Assembly (NCBI GenBank): GCA_001599755.1
Contig: BCHX01000004.1
Span: forward strand, 3,038,001 to 3,102,000
Direction: 5' to 3'
From: Gliomastix tumulicola
Lineage: Eukaryota; Ascomycota; Sordariomycetes; Hypocreales; Bionectriaceae
DNA length: 64,000 nucleotides
In this document: positions 48,859 to 59,363 of the stretch, one piece after another
Position numbering within the stretch: position 1 is the first letter of the stretch
Layout of the letters: each line of letters starts with the position of its first letter
Notes under the pieces: generated by a model
The model's database searches: none
What the model was told of the DNA's origin: nothing
What the model saw: only the letters and a program-made list of their open reading frames with translations
Made by a program: the position numbers and the translations under genes

Positions 48859-49481
48859 GCTAACCAGCGCCACTGATCACAGTCGAGCACAATGTGCAAT
48901 TCACCGAAGCCCGCCGCGGACGCCGCGTCGATATGGCCTCATTCTTCTCGCTCCTCAACCAGATCAGCGAAACGACCGGCAGCACCGACACAAACAGCAC
49001 CGACGCCGCCCACCACCACAACCCGCACGCCACGCCCACGCCCGTCGACGCGGCGGCCCTCTTCCGCCTCCTCCAGGACCAGCTCCTGACGCTGCACAAC
49101 ACGGCCCCGACGGCCGACAACCGCGACTTCCTCGAGCAGCTCATCAGCAGCCTCGAGGCGGACATCAACGACCCGCCCTCGCGCATCCGGGGCGTCAGCC
49201 AGGAGTTCGTCGACATGCTCGACCGCGTGGGCAAGAAGACGCTGTCCCCGGACGACGACTGCGCCATCTGCAAGGTCCCTTACCTCGAGGACGAGTGGCC
49301 GCTCGTCGTCGAGCTTCCTTGCAAGGGCGGGCACCGGTTCGACCTCGAGTGCGTCGGGCCGTGGCTGCGGAGCAAGGGGACGTGTCCGATGTGCAGGGAG
49401 GAGATGGGGAAGAAGAAGGCCGAGGTGCCGGTCGTGGAGGATGACGAGGAGGATGAGGATCCGGATATGCTGTACGCGTGA
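48776..49481 (+). CDS. RING-H2 finger protein, probable E3 ubiquitin ligase
   Basis: Exons 48776-48794 and 48883-49481 give 205 aa. The first coding exon is 19 nt; the join gives MATQYEVEHNVQFTEARRG. Residues about 20-120 are helical with no domain that I recognise. A RING-H2 finger lies at about residues 143-187: CAICKVPYLEDE, ELPCKGGHRFDLECVGPWL and TCPMCREEM, with all eight zinc ligands in place. The C-terminus is acidic (EDDEEDEDPDMLYA). RING-H2 domains recruit ubiquitin-loaded E2 enzymes; the target is unknown. No membrane segment is present. Intron 1 is largely a CAGA repeat, and the 3' untranslated region begins with 20 G bases. Confidence 0.88.
48821..48859 (+). repeat. (CAGA)n microsatellite filling intron 1 of the RING gene
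   Basis: Nearly ten perfect CAGA units make up almost half of the 88-nt intron (48795-48882). Length change here would alter intron length but not the protein. Confidence 0.9.
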
Positions 49482-49501
49482 GGGGGGGGGGGGGGGGGGG
49501 G
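49482..49501 (+). repeat. 20-nt G homopolymer directly after a stop codon
   Basis: The run begins at the base after the TGA of the RING gene, so it would open the 3' untranslated region of its mRNA. Confidence 0.9.
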
Positions 49502-49707
49502 AGGGGCCGAATACAAATACAAGTACAAATGAGAGGGGAGAGAAACTGTCTATGGCGATTGTTTGGCGTTGGAGGAGTTGTTCTCGGGGTTCTTTGATGA
49601 TGCCATTTTACGAGCAGTCTAGCTACGGCGTCTATGAGTGTGTGTGTGCTACCGAATACAATACCATGGGATATTCCTTGCGCATTCATCATCGTCTTAT
49701 TCATAAC

Positions 49708-50629
49708 TTATCCCTCAAGTGCCTTCATCTCCTCCGCCGCCCTCCGCGCCTTGTCCTTGACGGCATCGCTGACCTGCGTCCCGCTGGCAAACGTCTCCAG
49801 CCGCTGCCTCCAGAACGCCCACCGCTCGACGTTCAGCCCGGGCTCCCCGCCAAACAGCTTCCCGGCCTTGAGCATCCTCTGGTCCGCCTCGGACAGCTGC
49901 TCAGCCCGGCGGCTCTTGTCGAGGAGGACCTTGCCGGCGTGGGCGATCCACTCGTACGCCTCGGCGACGGCCGTGTCCCAGGCCGTCTGCGAGACGAGGC
50001 CGTCCTGCTCGAGGGAGGAGCGCAGCGACCAGATGGCGAAGTTTGTCCAGGTGGTCGTCGTCGACGAGCCGAGGAGGCGGGCGGCGAAGGAGTTGATGGT
50101 GAGCCAGGAGGGGATGGCGGCGTTGTCCTTTTCACTGCCGTCGTACACGGGCTCGACTGTCAGAAGTGTCAGTGACTATGTCTCCTCTCATATAAAAAAA
50201 AAAAAGGGACGTTGTGGTGGTCCTACAGTTCCAGGCGTCCCTTACGCTGGCCCCCAGCAGCGGCAGATCCTCCCACACCTTGGTGTCCTCGCGCCAGATC
50301 TTGGCCGTGCCCGAGGCCTTCCCCTTCAGCGCGACGACGACGTCCGCGAGCAGCGGCAGCCGCGGGTCGTCGACGGGGATCTGCCTCACGACGCTGATGT
50401 ACAGGTTCCAGAGCGTGTAGACGAACTCCTCGGCCTTCTCGTCCGAGCTGTACTCGGCCTTGTAGAGCTTGTCGATGTCCGTAGCGACGGAGTCGGGCGT
50501 GACGGACGACGAGCCTGAGCCGTTGACGGCCGGGTCGAGGATGGCGACGAGCTGGGACTGGATGGTGGCTGTGAGGTCGGGCGTTTTGGGGTGGGCGATG
50601 AGGGCGTTGAGATCTATCGTGGCAGCCAT
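49708..50629 (-). CDS. DUF3632 family protein of unknown function
   Basis: Exons 50629-50227 and 50156-49708 give 283 aa. The pattern fits the fungus-specific DUF3632 family: LYKAEYSSDEKAEEFVYTLW, VVALKGK, then WLTINSFAARL, YEWIAHAGKVLL and WAFWRQRLETFA. It is all-helical with no signal peptide or membrane segment. Biochemical function of the family is not known to me. The intron (50157-50226) contains an A11 run; its GTAGGA donor is acceptable. The 3' ends of this gene and the RING gene are about 230 bp apart in convergent orientation. Confidence 0.82.
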
Positions 50630-50656
50630 GGTGAAGGATTGGCGGATGGGATGAGT

Positions 50657-50687
50657 AGAAGTGGAAGTGGAAGTGGAAGTGGAAGTG
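50657..50687 (+). repeat. GTGGAA hexamer repeat upstream of the DUF3632 gene
   Basis: About five GTGGAA-like units lie 28-58 bp upstream of the start codon, probably in the 5' leader; on the transcribed strand they read TTCCAC. Confidence 0.8.
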
Positions 50688-50825
50688 AATGAGCTCGCGA
50701 TGGTCCGGCACTTGGATATGTGAGAGACCCTTGGTGTGCGATGGATAGCAGCGGCAGTTATGCGGTAATGATTCAGCTGCCGGGTGTAACACTGGCGAAG
50801 GACTCTCAGCATGGACTTCTTAGAA

Positions 50826-50861
50826 GAGAGACAGAGACAGAGACAGAGACAGAGACAGAGA
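50826..50861 (+). repeat. GAGACA hexamer repeat
   Basis: Five to six AGAGAC units in tandem in noncoding sequence. Confidence 0.85.
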
Positions 50862-51290
50862 TGCAGATAAAAAGGGTCTCTCTCTCAGGCACCGAGACCA
50901 AGCTTTTAAATGGCCTTCCGAGACACGACGACCCCGTCCCACATTCCTGGGCTGAGCTGCCTTCTCGCAACTTCTGGATGTGGTAAGATCGGCCTGCTGG
51001 GCCGTTGCGTCACTCGGCGATGCGATATGCGAGAACAAGGATTCTAGCGCGGGGCAGCGAGATCGACGAGGGGCCAATCGTAGGGGGGAGAATGCCCACG
51101 ATTGCAGGCGTTGTGGCTCAGCGAAGGCGACGAGCACAGAGACATTTCTTTGGCCGTGCTAGTTGACATCTGTTCTTTACACTTGGTTTATTTACATGGT
51201 CTGTCTTGGAGTGCCCGAGCACAGGGACGGTGTCACGGCTGGACAGTTAGCCGTGGCTCAGGAACAGCTCTATTATATGAGACCGAGGGT

Positions 51291-51310
51291 GTATGTATGT
51301 ATGTATGTAT
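51291..51310 (+). repeat. (GTAT)5 microsatellite
   Basis: Five perfect GTAT units just beyond the stop codon of the SDR gene, so probably in its 3' untranslated region. Confidence 0.85.
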
Positions 51311-51321
51311 GGTAAATCATC

Positions 51322-52306
51322 CTACGCAATGGACATCTTCATGCCGCCGTTGGCACAGATGACGCTCCCCGTCGTCCACCCGCTCTCCTCCGAGCACAGC
51401 ATGTCCACCGTGCCCGCAATCTCGCTCGTAAACCCAGGCCGCCTCGACCCCATCGACCCCCTCACGATCCTGTCGAACCGCTCGGCGTCGTCGCCGGCCT
51501 CCCTCAACACGCTCTCCTCCCCGGCATACTCGGCCAGCGGCGCCGCGTCGACGTACGGCTGGTTGATGTTCCAGAACGTCTCCCCGGCCTCGGCGTACAT
51601 GTCGCCCCAGGCCGGCCCCGGGTTCACGCAGTTGACGGTGGCGCGGCCGGCGAGCTCGCGCGACCACGTGCGCGTCATGGCCTCGACGGCCGCCTTGCTG
51701 CCCGCGTACACGGACTGGCCCTGGTAGCCGATGGACGAGGACACGCTGGACACGCTGACGATGCGGCCCGAGCGGTCGCGCGGGAGGAACGGCGCTACGG
51801 CCTGCGTGAGGAGCAGCGGCGCGAGCACGTTGACGGCGTAGACGCGCGTGAACTCGGCCTCGACGATGGGGCCCTTGTTGGGGTCGTTCATGAACTGGTT
51901 CGACGCGACGCCCGCGTTGTTGATGAGGATGTCGATCTGGAAGGAGGCGCCCCCTTGCGGGTGGTACGAGGCGAAGAAGGCCTTGGCCGCGGCGACGATG
52001 GTCTGCGCGGCATCCTCCGGGTGCGAGAGGTCGGCCTGGACGAGCGTGGCCTTGATGCTGTGCGAGGAGGAGAGCTCGCTGATGAGCTGCTCTGTGGGCT
52101 GCTTGGACGAGTCTGAGGTGTAGGCGAGGACGAGGTTGCAGCCCTTGGCGGCGAGCCTCTTGGCCACGGCAGCGCCGATTCCTGATACCCGGTTAGATGA
52201 CAGACCAACCTCAAGTACATATCAAGCGATACACCCCCATCCACTCACCTCGAGACCCTCCGGTCACGATGCCGAGCTTGGAGTCGTACGGTCTAGCGCT
52301 GGCCAT
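51322..52306 (-). CDS. Short-chain dehydrogenase/reductase (classical SDR)
   Basis: Exons 52306-52249 and 52181-51322 give 305 aa. The exon join restores the cofactor motif TGGSRGIG (residues 15-22). Further SDR marks are DILINNAGVAS, a catalytic Ser in the VSVSSVSSSIGYQ segment and YAGSKAAVE with the catalytic Tyr and Lys. The C-terminal CANGGMKMSIA is typical of FabG-like SDRs. The third position after the first strand (LAYTSDS) suggests NADP preference, as there is no acidic residue at the end of the second strand. It is cytosolic by the absence of signals. The substrate is unknown; ketone or sugar alcohol reduction is possible. Confidence 0.92.
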
Positions 52307-52667
52307 TGTGTGTGATGTTGGACGATCAAGTACGAGTTAAGCCTGCCACCCTCAGATACGGCCGTCGCACTGCCTCTTTTTTATATCTGAAATGAAACGG
52401 GAAACAACCGAGTTGAAAATTAAAGGAGAGCCAGAGCTGCTAAACGTCTGGTATCCTCGCTGCCTGACCAGCGCGCGGGGTAGGAAAGAGTGGCGAACTG
52501 ACGATGGGACCAAATTCTACAGCGGGGGAACCGCCGAAATCCCCGTCCAGCCAGTTCTTTAAAGCTCCGAGCAGAGCAGAGCAGAGCAGAGCATCCATCC
52601 TTTGCCGCGCCAGTAAAAACCCATCGGGTCACACCCGGCCGACGTCTCTGCTCTGTCTGGCTCCTTG
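52307..52667. promoter_or_regulatory. SDR promoter region
   Basis: A 361-bp spacer upstream of the SDR gene and downstream of the small minus-strand gene. The minus strand has ATATAAAAAA at about 52376-52385, roughly 70-80 bp before the SDR start codon, a plausible TATA box. Confidence 0.5.
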
Positions 52668-53147
52668 CTATTTCCCGCCGAGTTTCGACGCACCGCCCTT
52701 CTTCGGCGCGCTTTGTCTGCGGCTCGCGCCTCCTTTCCGTGTCTCCTCCCCCGGACCGGTTCCCTGGGTCGACTTCTCGTCGCCCATGGGCTTGCTCAGC
52801 TCCTGGTTCGCGCCGCTCGCGTGGAGGGGGTTCGACCCCTCGCCCCCCTTGTCTGCCGAGGCTCCCTCTGCGGCACGGTAGGACGTCTCGGGCCGGGTCT
52901 TTCGGGGGTCGAACGCGGCGGCCGGTTTCTGGGCGACGTCGTCGTCGCGGCCGGACTGGGTGTTCTCCGGGGTGCGCGGATCCAGGGTCTCACGGTCCTG
53001 GGCGTTCTTGTACGGGGCTTGCGGCGCGCGCGTGCCGTGCAGCAGCCGGACAGGCGAATGGATCGGCGGCTGTGCTTGTGCTTGTGCTGCTGCTTCTGCT
53101 GCTAGAATGCGGCACTGCCGAGAAGCGGCACGGGCGATTGAGCTCAT
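52668..53147 (-). CDS. Small disordered fungal protein, probably mitochondrial
   Basis: A single exon of 159 aa starting at the first ATG with a plausible presequence (MSSIARAASRQCRILAAEAA, Arg-rich, no acids). The rest is hydrophilic and low in order-promoting residues. Segments such as DPRTPENTQSGRDDD, AFDPRKTRPE and GANQELSKPMGDEKSTQGTG look like the conserved core of an uncharacterised fungal family, which I recall only as hypothetical proteins. The C-terminus is Lys/Gly-rich. It might be an organellar accessory protein; no function is assigned. It could also begin upstream, since the frame is open to 53276. Confidence 0.65.
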   Translation of the reverse strand: MSSIARAASRQCRILAAEAAAQAQAQPPIHSPVRLLHGTRAPQAPYKNAQDRETLDPRTPENTQSGRDDDVAQKPAAAFDPRKTRPETSYRAAEGASADKGGEGSNPLHASGANQELSKPMGDEKSTQGTGPGEETRKGGASRRQSAPKKGGASKLGGK

Positions 53148-55864
53148 TGTCGGTGATGTCTGGTTGCGGACTTCGCACTTGGCAGGATCGCTGACCGGAT
53201 CATTGGCTAATCTGCCCCCCCGCGGTGAGTAATAAGGCACACAGGCCTGTAGGCAGTCACATTTAATACTTTGCACCCTGAGGGCATGCGTGCATCGCGG
53301 CAGAGTGTAGCTGTCATCATCTTCATGTCATTGTCCTGGGCGAGCGCCTAAATTTGACGTCATCGACGATGCTGGGCTCGATCGGGCTGGACGCTTTGCT
53401 CCGTCTGGACGATGGAAGGTAGCAAATGTTTGATGGCCATGGAGCTTCAGGAAGCAGCAAGAATTTCGACGGCCCAGGGGAGCTCTCCAGGAGGACTCTC
53501 CAGGAGGAACAGGAATCCATCTTGACCGCTCCGTGTCGTCGAGGCGAGGCGGTCAAGTACGGAGTATGTCCTTTGGTAATGCTCACCCTCAGGGACCAGA
53601 TTCAATTCAGGGTCCACCAGCATTGACACGGAAATCTGAAACACGGATCTGCAAGTTTCAACTGTGTCGCTGCCTTGTTCAACGTGAGCTCGGTAGGGAA
53701 GGACAGAAATCGCAGCGTCTCGAACAGCCGAGGATGAAGCAAGACGCAGGAGACGACTCTCGTAAGCTGTGCCTCCATCCGTGCATTGTACAGGGCTCCG
53801 TACGACGACAAGAACGGAAGGAATTGAGAGGCACACACCTCTCGGCGCCTTAGTCGAGATATTCGTATGTATGCTGGAGTGGCAAAGGAAACCGGGTCAA
53901 GCCGTCCCAAAAGTGAAGTTGGGCTGTCCGGATTGAGGCTCAGGGTTCCGGGAAGCGATGCACAGGCCCCCGGCTTGATTAGTCGACGCATCTGCACCCC
54001 TATCCTTGGGTTGCACCTGATGGGAAGCATCCGTCGTGCTCCCATTGGACATGCCCGTAGAAATTGAAGGCGACTGAACCAGGGCGCAAACTAGCGGCCA
54101 TGGGAAGCGATGCCCCACCGAACAGCGGCCTGGACCATTTGCCATTTGTGTGAAGGTGTCGGGTGTGAGAGAATGTGTGTCCGACCATGATTTGCTGCTG
54201 TCCCCTATCACGAAGATACCGCATCGCCTCGAGGTGGCGGTGAGTTGTGCAGAGGCACAGGCATCGTGACACCCTCCCTCCTCATGGAACTGTTCTAGAA
54301 CTTGGGTTCCTGCGGTCAGCACACGCTGCATCGCATCGCATCGTAAACGTGGCAGATGTTTCAGCAAACGATCAGCGCTGCTCACCTTATCTCACACCCA
54401 ATGAACGGCCCATCCATCCTTCGGACGCCCAGGACAGGAGTCAGCCAGCCACTTGGTTGTCCAAGGTGCTGCACATGCAATGCAACAGCAGGGCGCTGCT
54501 CCTGCTCCGAGCAATCCTACGGTGCTTGCTGGAGTTGGCAATACAGCTTCAAGGAGGGCCCGGCGAAAATGACGAGTCTCCTGGCTTTCCCCCGTCGCTC
54601 TCACGACAGACCTGGATCCGTGTGGCCAGCCCAGCGGCGCTCGCTCAGCACTAGAGCCCATTGGCAAGCGACCGAGAGAGTCTTACCGCCTCTTTCATCT
54701 GAGGTGGTTTTCCGCATCCCCCGTTTTAAAAGTGTTGAAGCAGAGGACTCCCAAAGATCCCAAGGACCCAAGCACGGCGCATCCACATCCTTCCAGGTGC
54801 CACGCTTCCTTTCCCGCGGTGCGACCGTGCTACTGTACAGAAACGGAGCTCCTGCTGCAGGGCGACCTCTGTGTGTCTGTGTCTGGTGCCCGGACCCCAA
54901 CTCATTTGCCGTAATTGCATGTGACAAAAATACAGACATCATACAACGGAGCACTGACTGCATTGGATGGCCGGCGGGCAGGGGTGGCCGATGCATGGCA
55001 TGGTGATCCGCATTGGCTCGTTCCAGCGACGCACTCCCCTAATCTTGCAGGCCCAGTAGGCTTAGCTAGTGGGCTCTTGCAGCCCAGCAGTGGGCTCCTG
55101 GTCCCCGGGAGTTGACTCAGTCGCCATCATTCATTCCATGGAGGGGAGCGAACACCTGAGGCGTGCCTGCCCTGGTCAGCCAGCGTCCAGCTGCCACTGG
55201 CAGGCCAATAGCAGGCCAGTAGCAGGCCAGTAGCAGGCCAATGGCGAGGCCCCGCTGCAGGGTACCCTGGACCCCATCTGCTGCCTATCATCCCCTAAAC
55301 GGTCGCTGCTAGCGGGCCTGTAGTGCCTTCCGCTTGGTAGCAGGTCTTCGTAGTTTCCAACCATTACCTTGCTAGCACCACGAAGAAACACCACTTTCTC
55401 CTCTTTACCATTCATCCTCAATCGGAGCCCTTCTCCTGCACTCGTTGCTCTCGCCGCTGCCTCCAGACAGCCGTCAATCGCATCGCTCGGGGCCTCACCA
55501 ACTCCCTGCCGCACTTTTGGCTCTGTTTCTGGCTCACCAGCTGCCTCTGCTCCGTCCCCAACGGGTACCGATACTGCTCGAGCTCGCTCTCGCCGGTCGA
55601 AATCGCCCACAGCTCCCGTCGCTGTCGTGATACCCTCGCCGTTCTCTACCACTGTCTGCTGCCTACGCAAAGGGACACCGACGCCCGTCCCACGCCCTCC
55701 GTTGCCTCAATCAGCGGCTTCCCGAAAAGAAAAGCAAACACACCGACCCTCAGTCCCCAAGACGGGCCCTCCATACAGCGACTAGGCGGTCAGGTTGCCC
55801 CAGCATGATACAGTCCAGCCAGACACGATAAATCCGCGACGCCCATCTCTCCCAATTCGCAAGC
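53148..55864. promoter_or_regulatory. 2.7-kb gene-free region upstream of the STK32-type kinase
   Basis: No exon chain was found. The last 500 bp are pyrimidine-rich (CTC, CCC and TCC runs), typical of a fungal 5' leader; one 138-codon open frame at 55369-55785 looks like Pro/Ser-rich chance coding. A four-unit tandem repeat lies at 55201-55244. Confidence 0.5.
55201..55244 (+). repeat. Four tandem copies of an 11-bp unit
   Basis: Units CAGGCCAATAG, CAGGCCAGTAG, CAGGCCAGTAG and CAGGCCAATGG follow one another without gaps. Each contains GGCCA, and two contain a CCAAT sequence, so they could be protein-binding sites. Confidence 0.85.
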
Positions 55865-58108
55865 ATGGGTAACGGCCAGGGAAAGCCCATCGACTTCAAT
55901 GGCGACGGTAAGTCCTCCTTTTTCCCCCCCCGAGCCTTGCCTACCCAATCTATCGTTTTTGCCCTTGTTTTATATATCCGGATTCAAGGGGGGGTTCTAG
56001 GCCACATGGAGAGAGGTCTTTGGGGAATGAGAGTGGTTCCCTTTTTTCTCCTTCCCACGTGTTTGGTGCATGGCCGCCCGTGCCTGCCTTAGACATTTCC
56101 CCGCAATCTGTGTCCTCCCGTTATCGCATCATCCTCATTGTTGGACGGGGGGGCGCCGCCGAGAAACGAGACAGCGAAAGAGGGGGTGCAGTGTGCTAAT
56201 TTGCGCGACCAACAGTCAATCTCAATCACTTCAGGTTATTGAGAGTCGTCGGTCGAGGTGCCTTTGGCAAAGTGCGTATCGTCGAGCGCAAAGACACCAA
56301 CTTGTCATTCGCCCTGAAGTACATCCGCAAAGATGAAGGTTGGTGCAACATGGAAACCCTTGGCATAGCCGAGATGCACATTCCAGTATGGTGAATGTCT
56401 TTGTCTAATGACATTTCTTGCAGTCGTCCGCTCCGAAAGCGTCCGTAATATTATACGAGAACGCCGTATGCTCGAGCATGTCAACCACCCGTTCATTTGC
56501 AATTTGCGTTACAGTTTCCAAGATATCGAGTACATGTGCGTATCTTCGCTCCCGTGGAGTCGTCCACTCCCGGACAGTCTGAAAACCGGACAGTCTGAAA
56601 ATGGCGGAAGCTCATCTAATTCTTGCAGGTATCTTGTGGTCGACTTGATGACGGGCGGCGATCTACGATTCCACATCTCGCGAAAGACATTCACGGAAGA
56701 GGCAGTCAGGTTCTGGATTGCAGAACTTGGCTGTGCTCTGCGCTACATCCACGGCCAGAATATCATCCATCGAGATGTCAAGCCCGATAACGTGCTGCTT
56801 GATGCCGACGGCCACGTGCACTTGACGGACTTCGTACGGCTTCCCACCAATACGAATATGAGAAGACGCCCTGGAAACTAACACTGTAGTAGAACGTTGC
56901 ATCAGATATCATCCCAGGCAAAGTACTGACTAGCAAATCCGGAACCCTGGCCTATCTCGCTCCCGAAGTCTACGCCGGCAAGGGCTACGATGTGCGTGCA
57001 GACTGGTGGTCATTGGGTGTCCTGTTCTACGAGTGCATCTACAACAAGGTTCGTAACACACAAGAGTTTCTAGCACCAGGTATGAGGGCTAATGAGTATG
57101 CAACAGCGTCCGTTTGAGGGCAACTCTGAGAACTCGCTCGGCCAACAAATCCAAGCCGCGAACCCCAAATTCCCCGTCACTCAACCTCCTGTGTCGTTAG
57201 GTTGCCTCTACGCCATTGGCGCCGCTCTCAACCCCAACCCCGCCGCGAGAATGGGAGCGACGTGGGAAAGCTTCATCCACAATGAGTTCTTCAAGATATA
57301 CGACTTTGAGAAGCTCGAGCGCAAATTTATCGAGCCCATTTTCGTCCCGTCGTCGGACAAGACCAATTTCGATGCTACATACGATCTGGAGGAGCTTCTA
57401 CTTGAAGAGGCACCGCTTGAGGCTCGCGCGAGGCGCCAGAAGCCTCGTGAGCGACTCAAGGATGACGCAACTGAGAAGGAGATTCGTGAGGATAGCTTGT
57501 ACCGCATGATCGAAACGGACTTCAGACCGTTTGACTACACGATAGCGGCATACAAGAAGTCAGTACTCCGATTCCCTCCGCCCCGTGCTCATGACACTGA
57601 CCATCACAGGATCACGGAAGCTTCCGAGAGCCTAGTTGTGCCGGAGAACCAGCAACCGGATCCGAGCCAACTGGGACCCCAAGCGATCACGACCGACGAG
57701 GCTACTCCTCTACCGGCCGGCGGCAGCAGCCAGCAACCCGTCTCTGTATCTTCGACAATCGACCAGCACTCGAACAGTGATACCAGGTCGACACCTCCCC
57801 GACCTACCTCTGGCTCCGCGGCTTACCGGTCAGAGTACGTTTCGAGGACATCCCGTTCAGCCGGCAAGCGAATCACTAGTCCATCCGGTGGTGTGCAAGT
57901 CACTCTTGACGGCGGTGGCAGCTGGTCGGAGCTAGCTCGTCAAGATGCCACTCTGCCTACAGATGCGAACGCGGCCCAAGATGGCAAGGGAGAAGGCTCT
58001 GGCGGCATGTTCGGCTTCCTCAAGAGCAAGAAGGGAAGAAACAACAGCCCGAGACCCAAGGAGAGAGGTGTTCTTGGAAAGGAGGGAGCTAGGGTGGTCA
58101 TTGGCTAA
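55865..58108 (+). CDS. STK32/YANK-type serine/threonine protein kinase
   Basis: Seven exons (55865-55907, 56216-56338, 56424-56535, 56629-56833, 56893-57048, 57107-57558, 57610-58108) give 529 aa. The N-terminus [11 protein letters not shown] is a probable N-myristoylation signal, as in animal STK32A. The AGC-kinase domain runs about residues 20-280: [13 protein letters not shown] with Lys49, HRDVKPDN with Asp142, DFN in place of DFG (160-162) and [25 protein letters not shown] is shared with STK32/YANK kinases. The Ser/Thr-rich C-terminal 200 residues lack clear AGC hydrophobic motifs. It is expected at membranes in signalling; substrates are unknown. Intron 1 is 308 nt, the longest recognised here. 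The last intron is 51 nt and stop-free. Confidence 0.9.
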
Positions 58109-59363
58109 GCCACCCCAACGGTCCACTGGCTACTAGATGGACTCTAACGATGATACGAATTCTTGACCCTCGACGGACGGGTAACACTGTTCTTGTCGAG
58201 AGGAGATACACCAAGGTCGATCCATGCCGTAAGGGCCGGTCGGCATGGGCAGGGTGGCACCCCCCAGCGCCACCCTACTGGAACCACAGCTTGGCGAATG
58301 TTGAGAAGTAGCTCGCATTCGATCTCGCATTCGATGTGTGTTCCTGGGAACGGGTGGGCTGCTGAGAACAGCCCACCATGCTGGCTGAGCTGACCACATC
58401 AAACCATCTGGACACCCAGATATCACAACTGATGGGTTACCAATGAACGAGCATGGCTCCATTATCGACCGCACGCCACGGGCGCCCAACAGATCAATTT
58501 GACATCTTATTCCTCGTTTTCATCATCTTGTTTTCCCCCGGGCGCTGCGTTCAATTAGTCGCGGAAGCAAAGGGCTATAGAACCTGGTATGTGGCCGGTT
58601 GATATATGACCAAACACTACTGGAAGGGGTTCGGAGGTGTTTGATTTTGGGTTTTCGACATGTCTTTGGCACCTTTTGCTTGGCATCTTTCTTATTATTA
58701 TTTCATTTTCCTTGTTATCCATCTACTTTTTTTGCGGGCGTGTTTGAGAGTTTCATGCATGGAAGACCGAAGGAAGAAGTCTCTCTCTTCCCTCACTACA
58801 GCGGACAGCGATTTACAGCGTCGAGCAACAGAGATTACGAGTATACGCGAGCTTGGAGAGGAGGGGGCGAAGGAGGAGGGCGAATGGGATGGGGATGGAG
58901 AAAGGCGAGAGGTAGTTAGTTTGGCAGGCAGCTTGTAATAATACCCCCATTTGATTTACCCCCCCGAATACTCTTATCAGTAAGAGCGGATTGTCCTAGC
59001 GAACCAACCGTGGGTTGCAAAAAAAGGGGCCGTCCTTCACTTACCCCTGATCAACGTCCGGACCACGAGTCATGTTTCTTCACTAACATCAGGGGTCCGC
59101 TCACTACTTAGTTCACACGGGAACTTCTGCAAGCCGTCTGCTACGAGGGTCACAGCCTGATACACTATTCCTTTTCCTAGATCGCATACGGAGCAACTGG
59201 GGTTCATGATCCGGTCCATGGTCCTCTTCGGGGTAAGGCAACTGTCAATAAATTGACCGAGCTTATGTGTGCAAATAATATCTAGCATTCCCAATATCCA
59301 GACCGCTCACATCCGCCGCAAAGTCACGACAGAGTCTTACTGTGTCATATATTCCACCAACTA
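58109..59363. other. Intergenic spacer, tail-to-tail
   Basis: A 1.26-kb stretch between the convergent kinase and ankyrin-WD40 genes. It should hold both 3' untranslated regions. I see no gene. Confidence 0.6.

Larger units (their letters stand above)
50630..51321. other. Intergenic spacer DUF3632-SDR with simple repeats
   Basis: A 692-bp spacer lying upstream of the DUF3632 gene and downstream of the dehydrogenase. It holds GTGGAA, GAGACA and GTAT tandem repeats and no gene. Confidence 0.6.

Noticed and set aside
55369..55785. 138-codon frame upstream of the STK32-type kinase
   Set aside because: Pro/Ser/Thr-rich translation of a pyrimidine-rich leader, with no recognisable domain; more likely 5' untranslated sequence.
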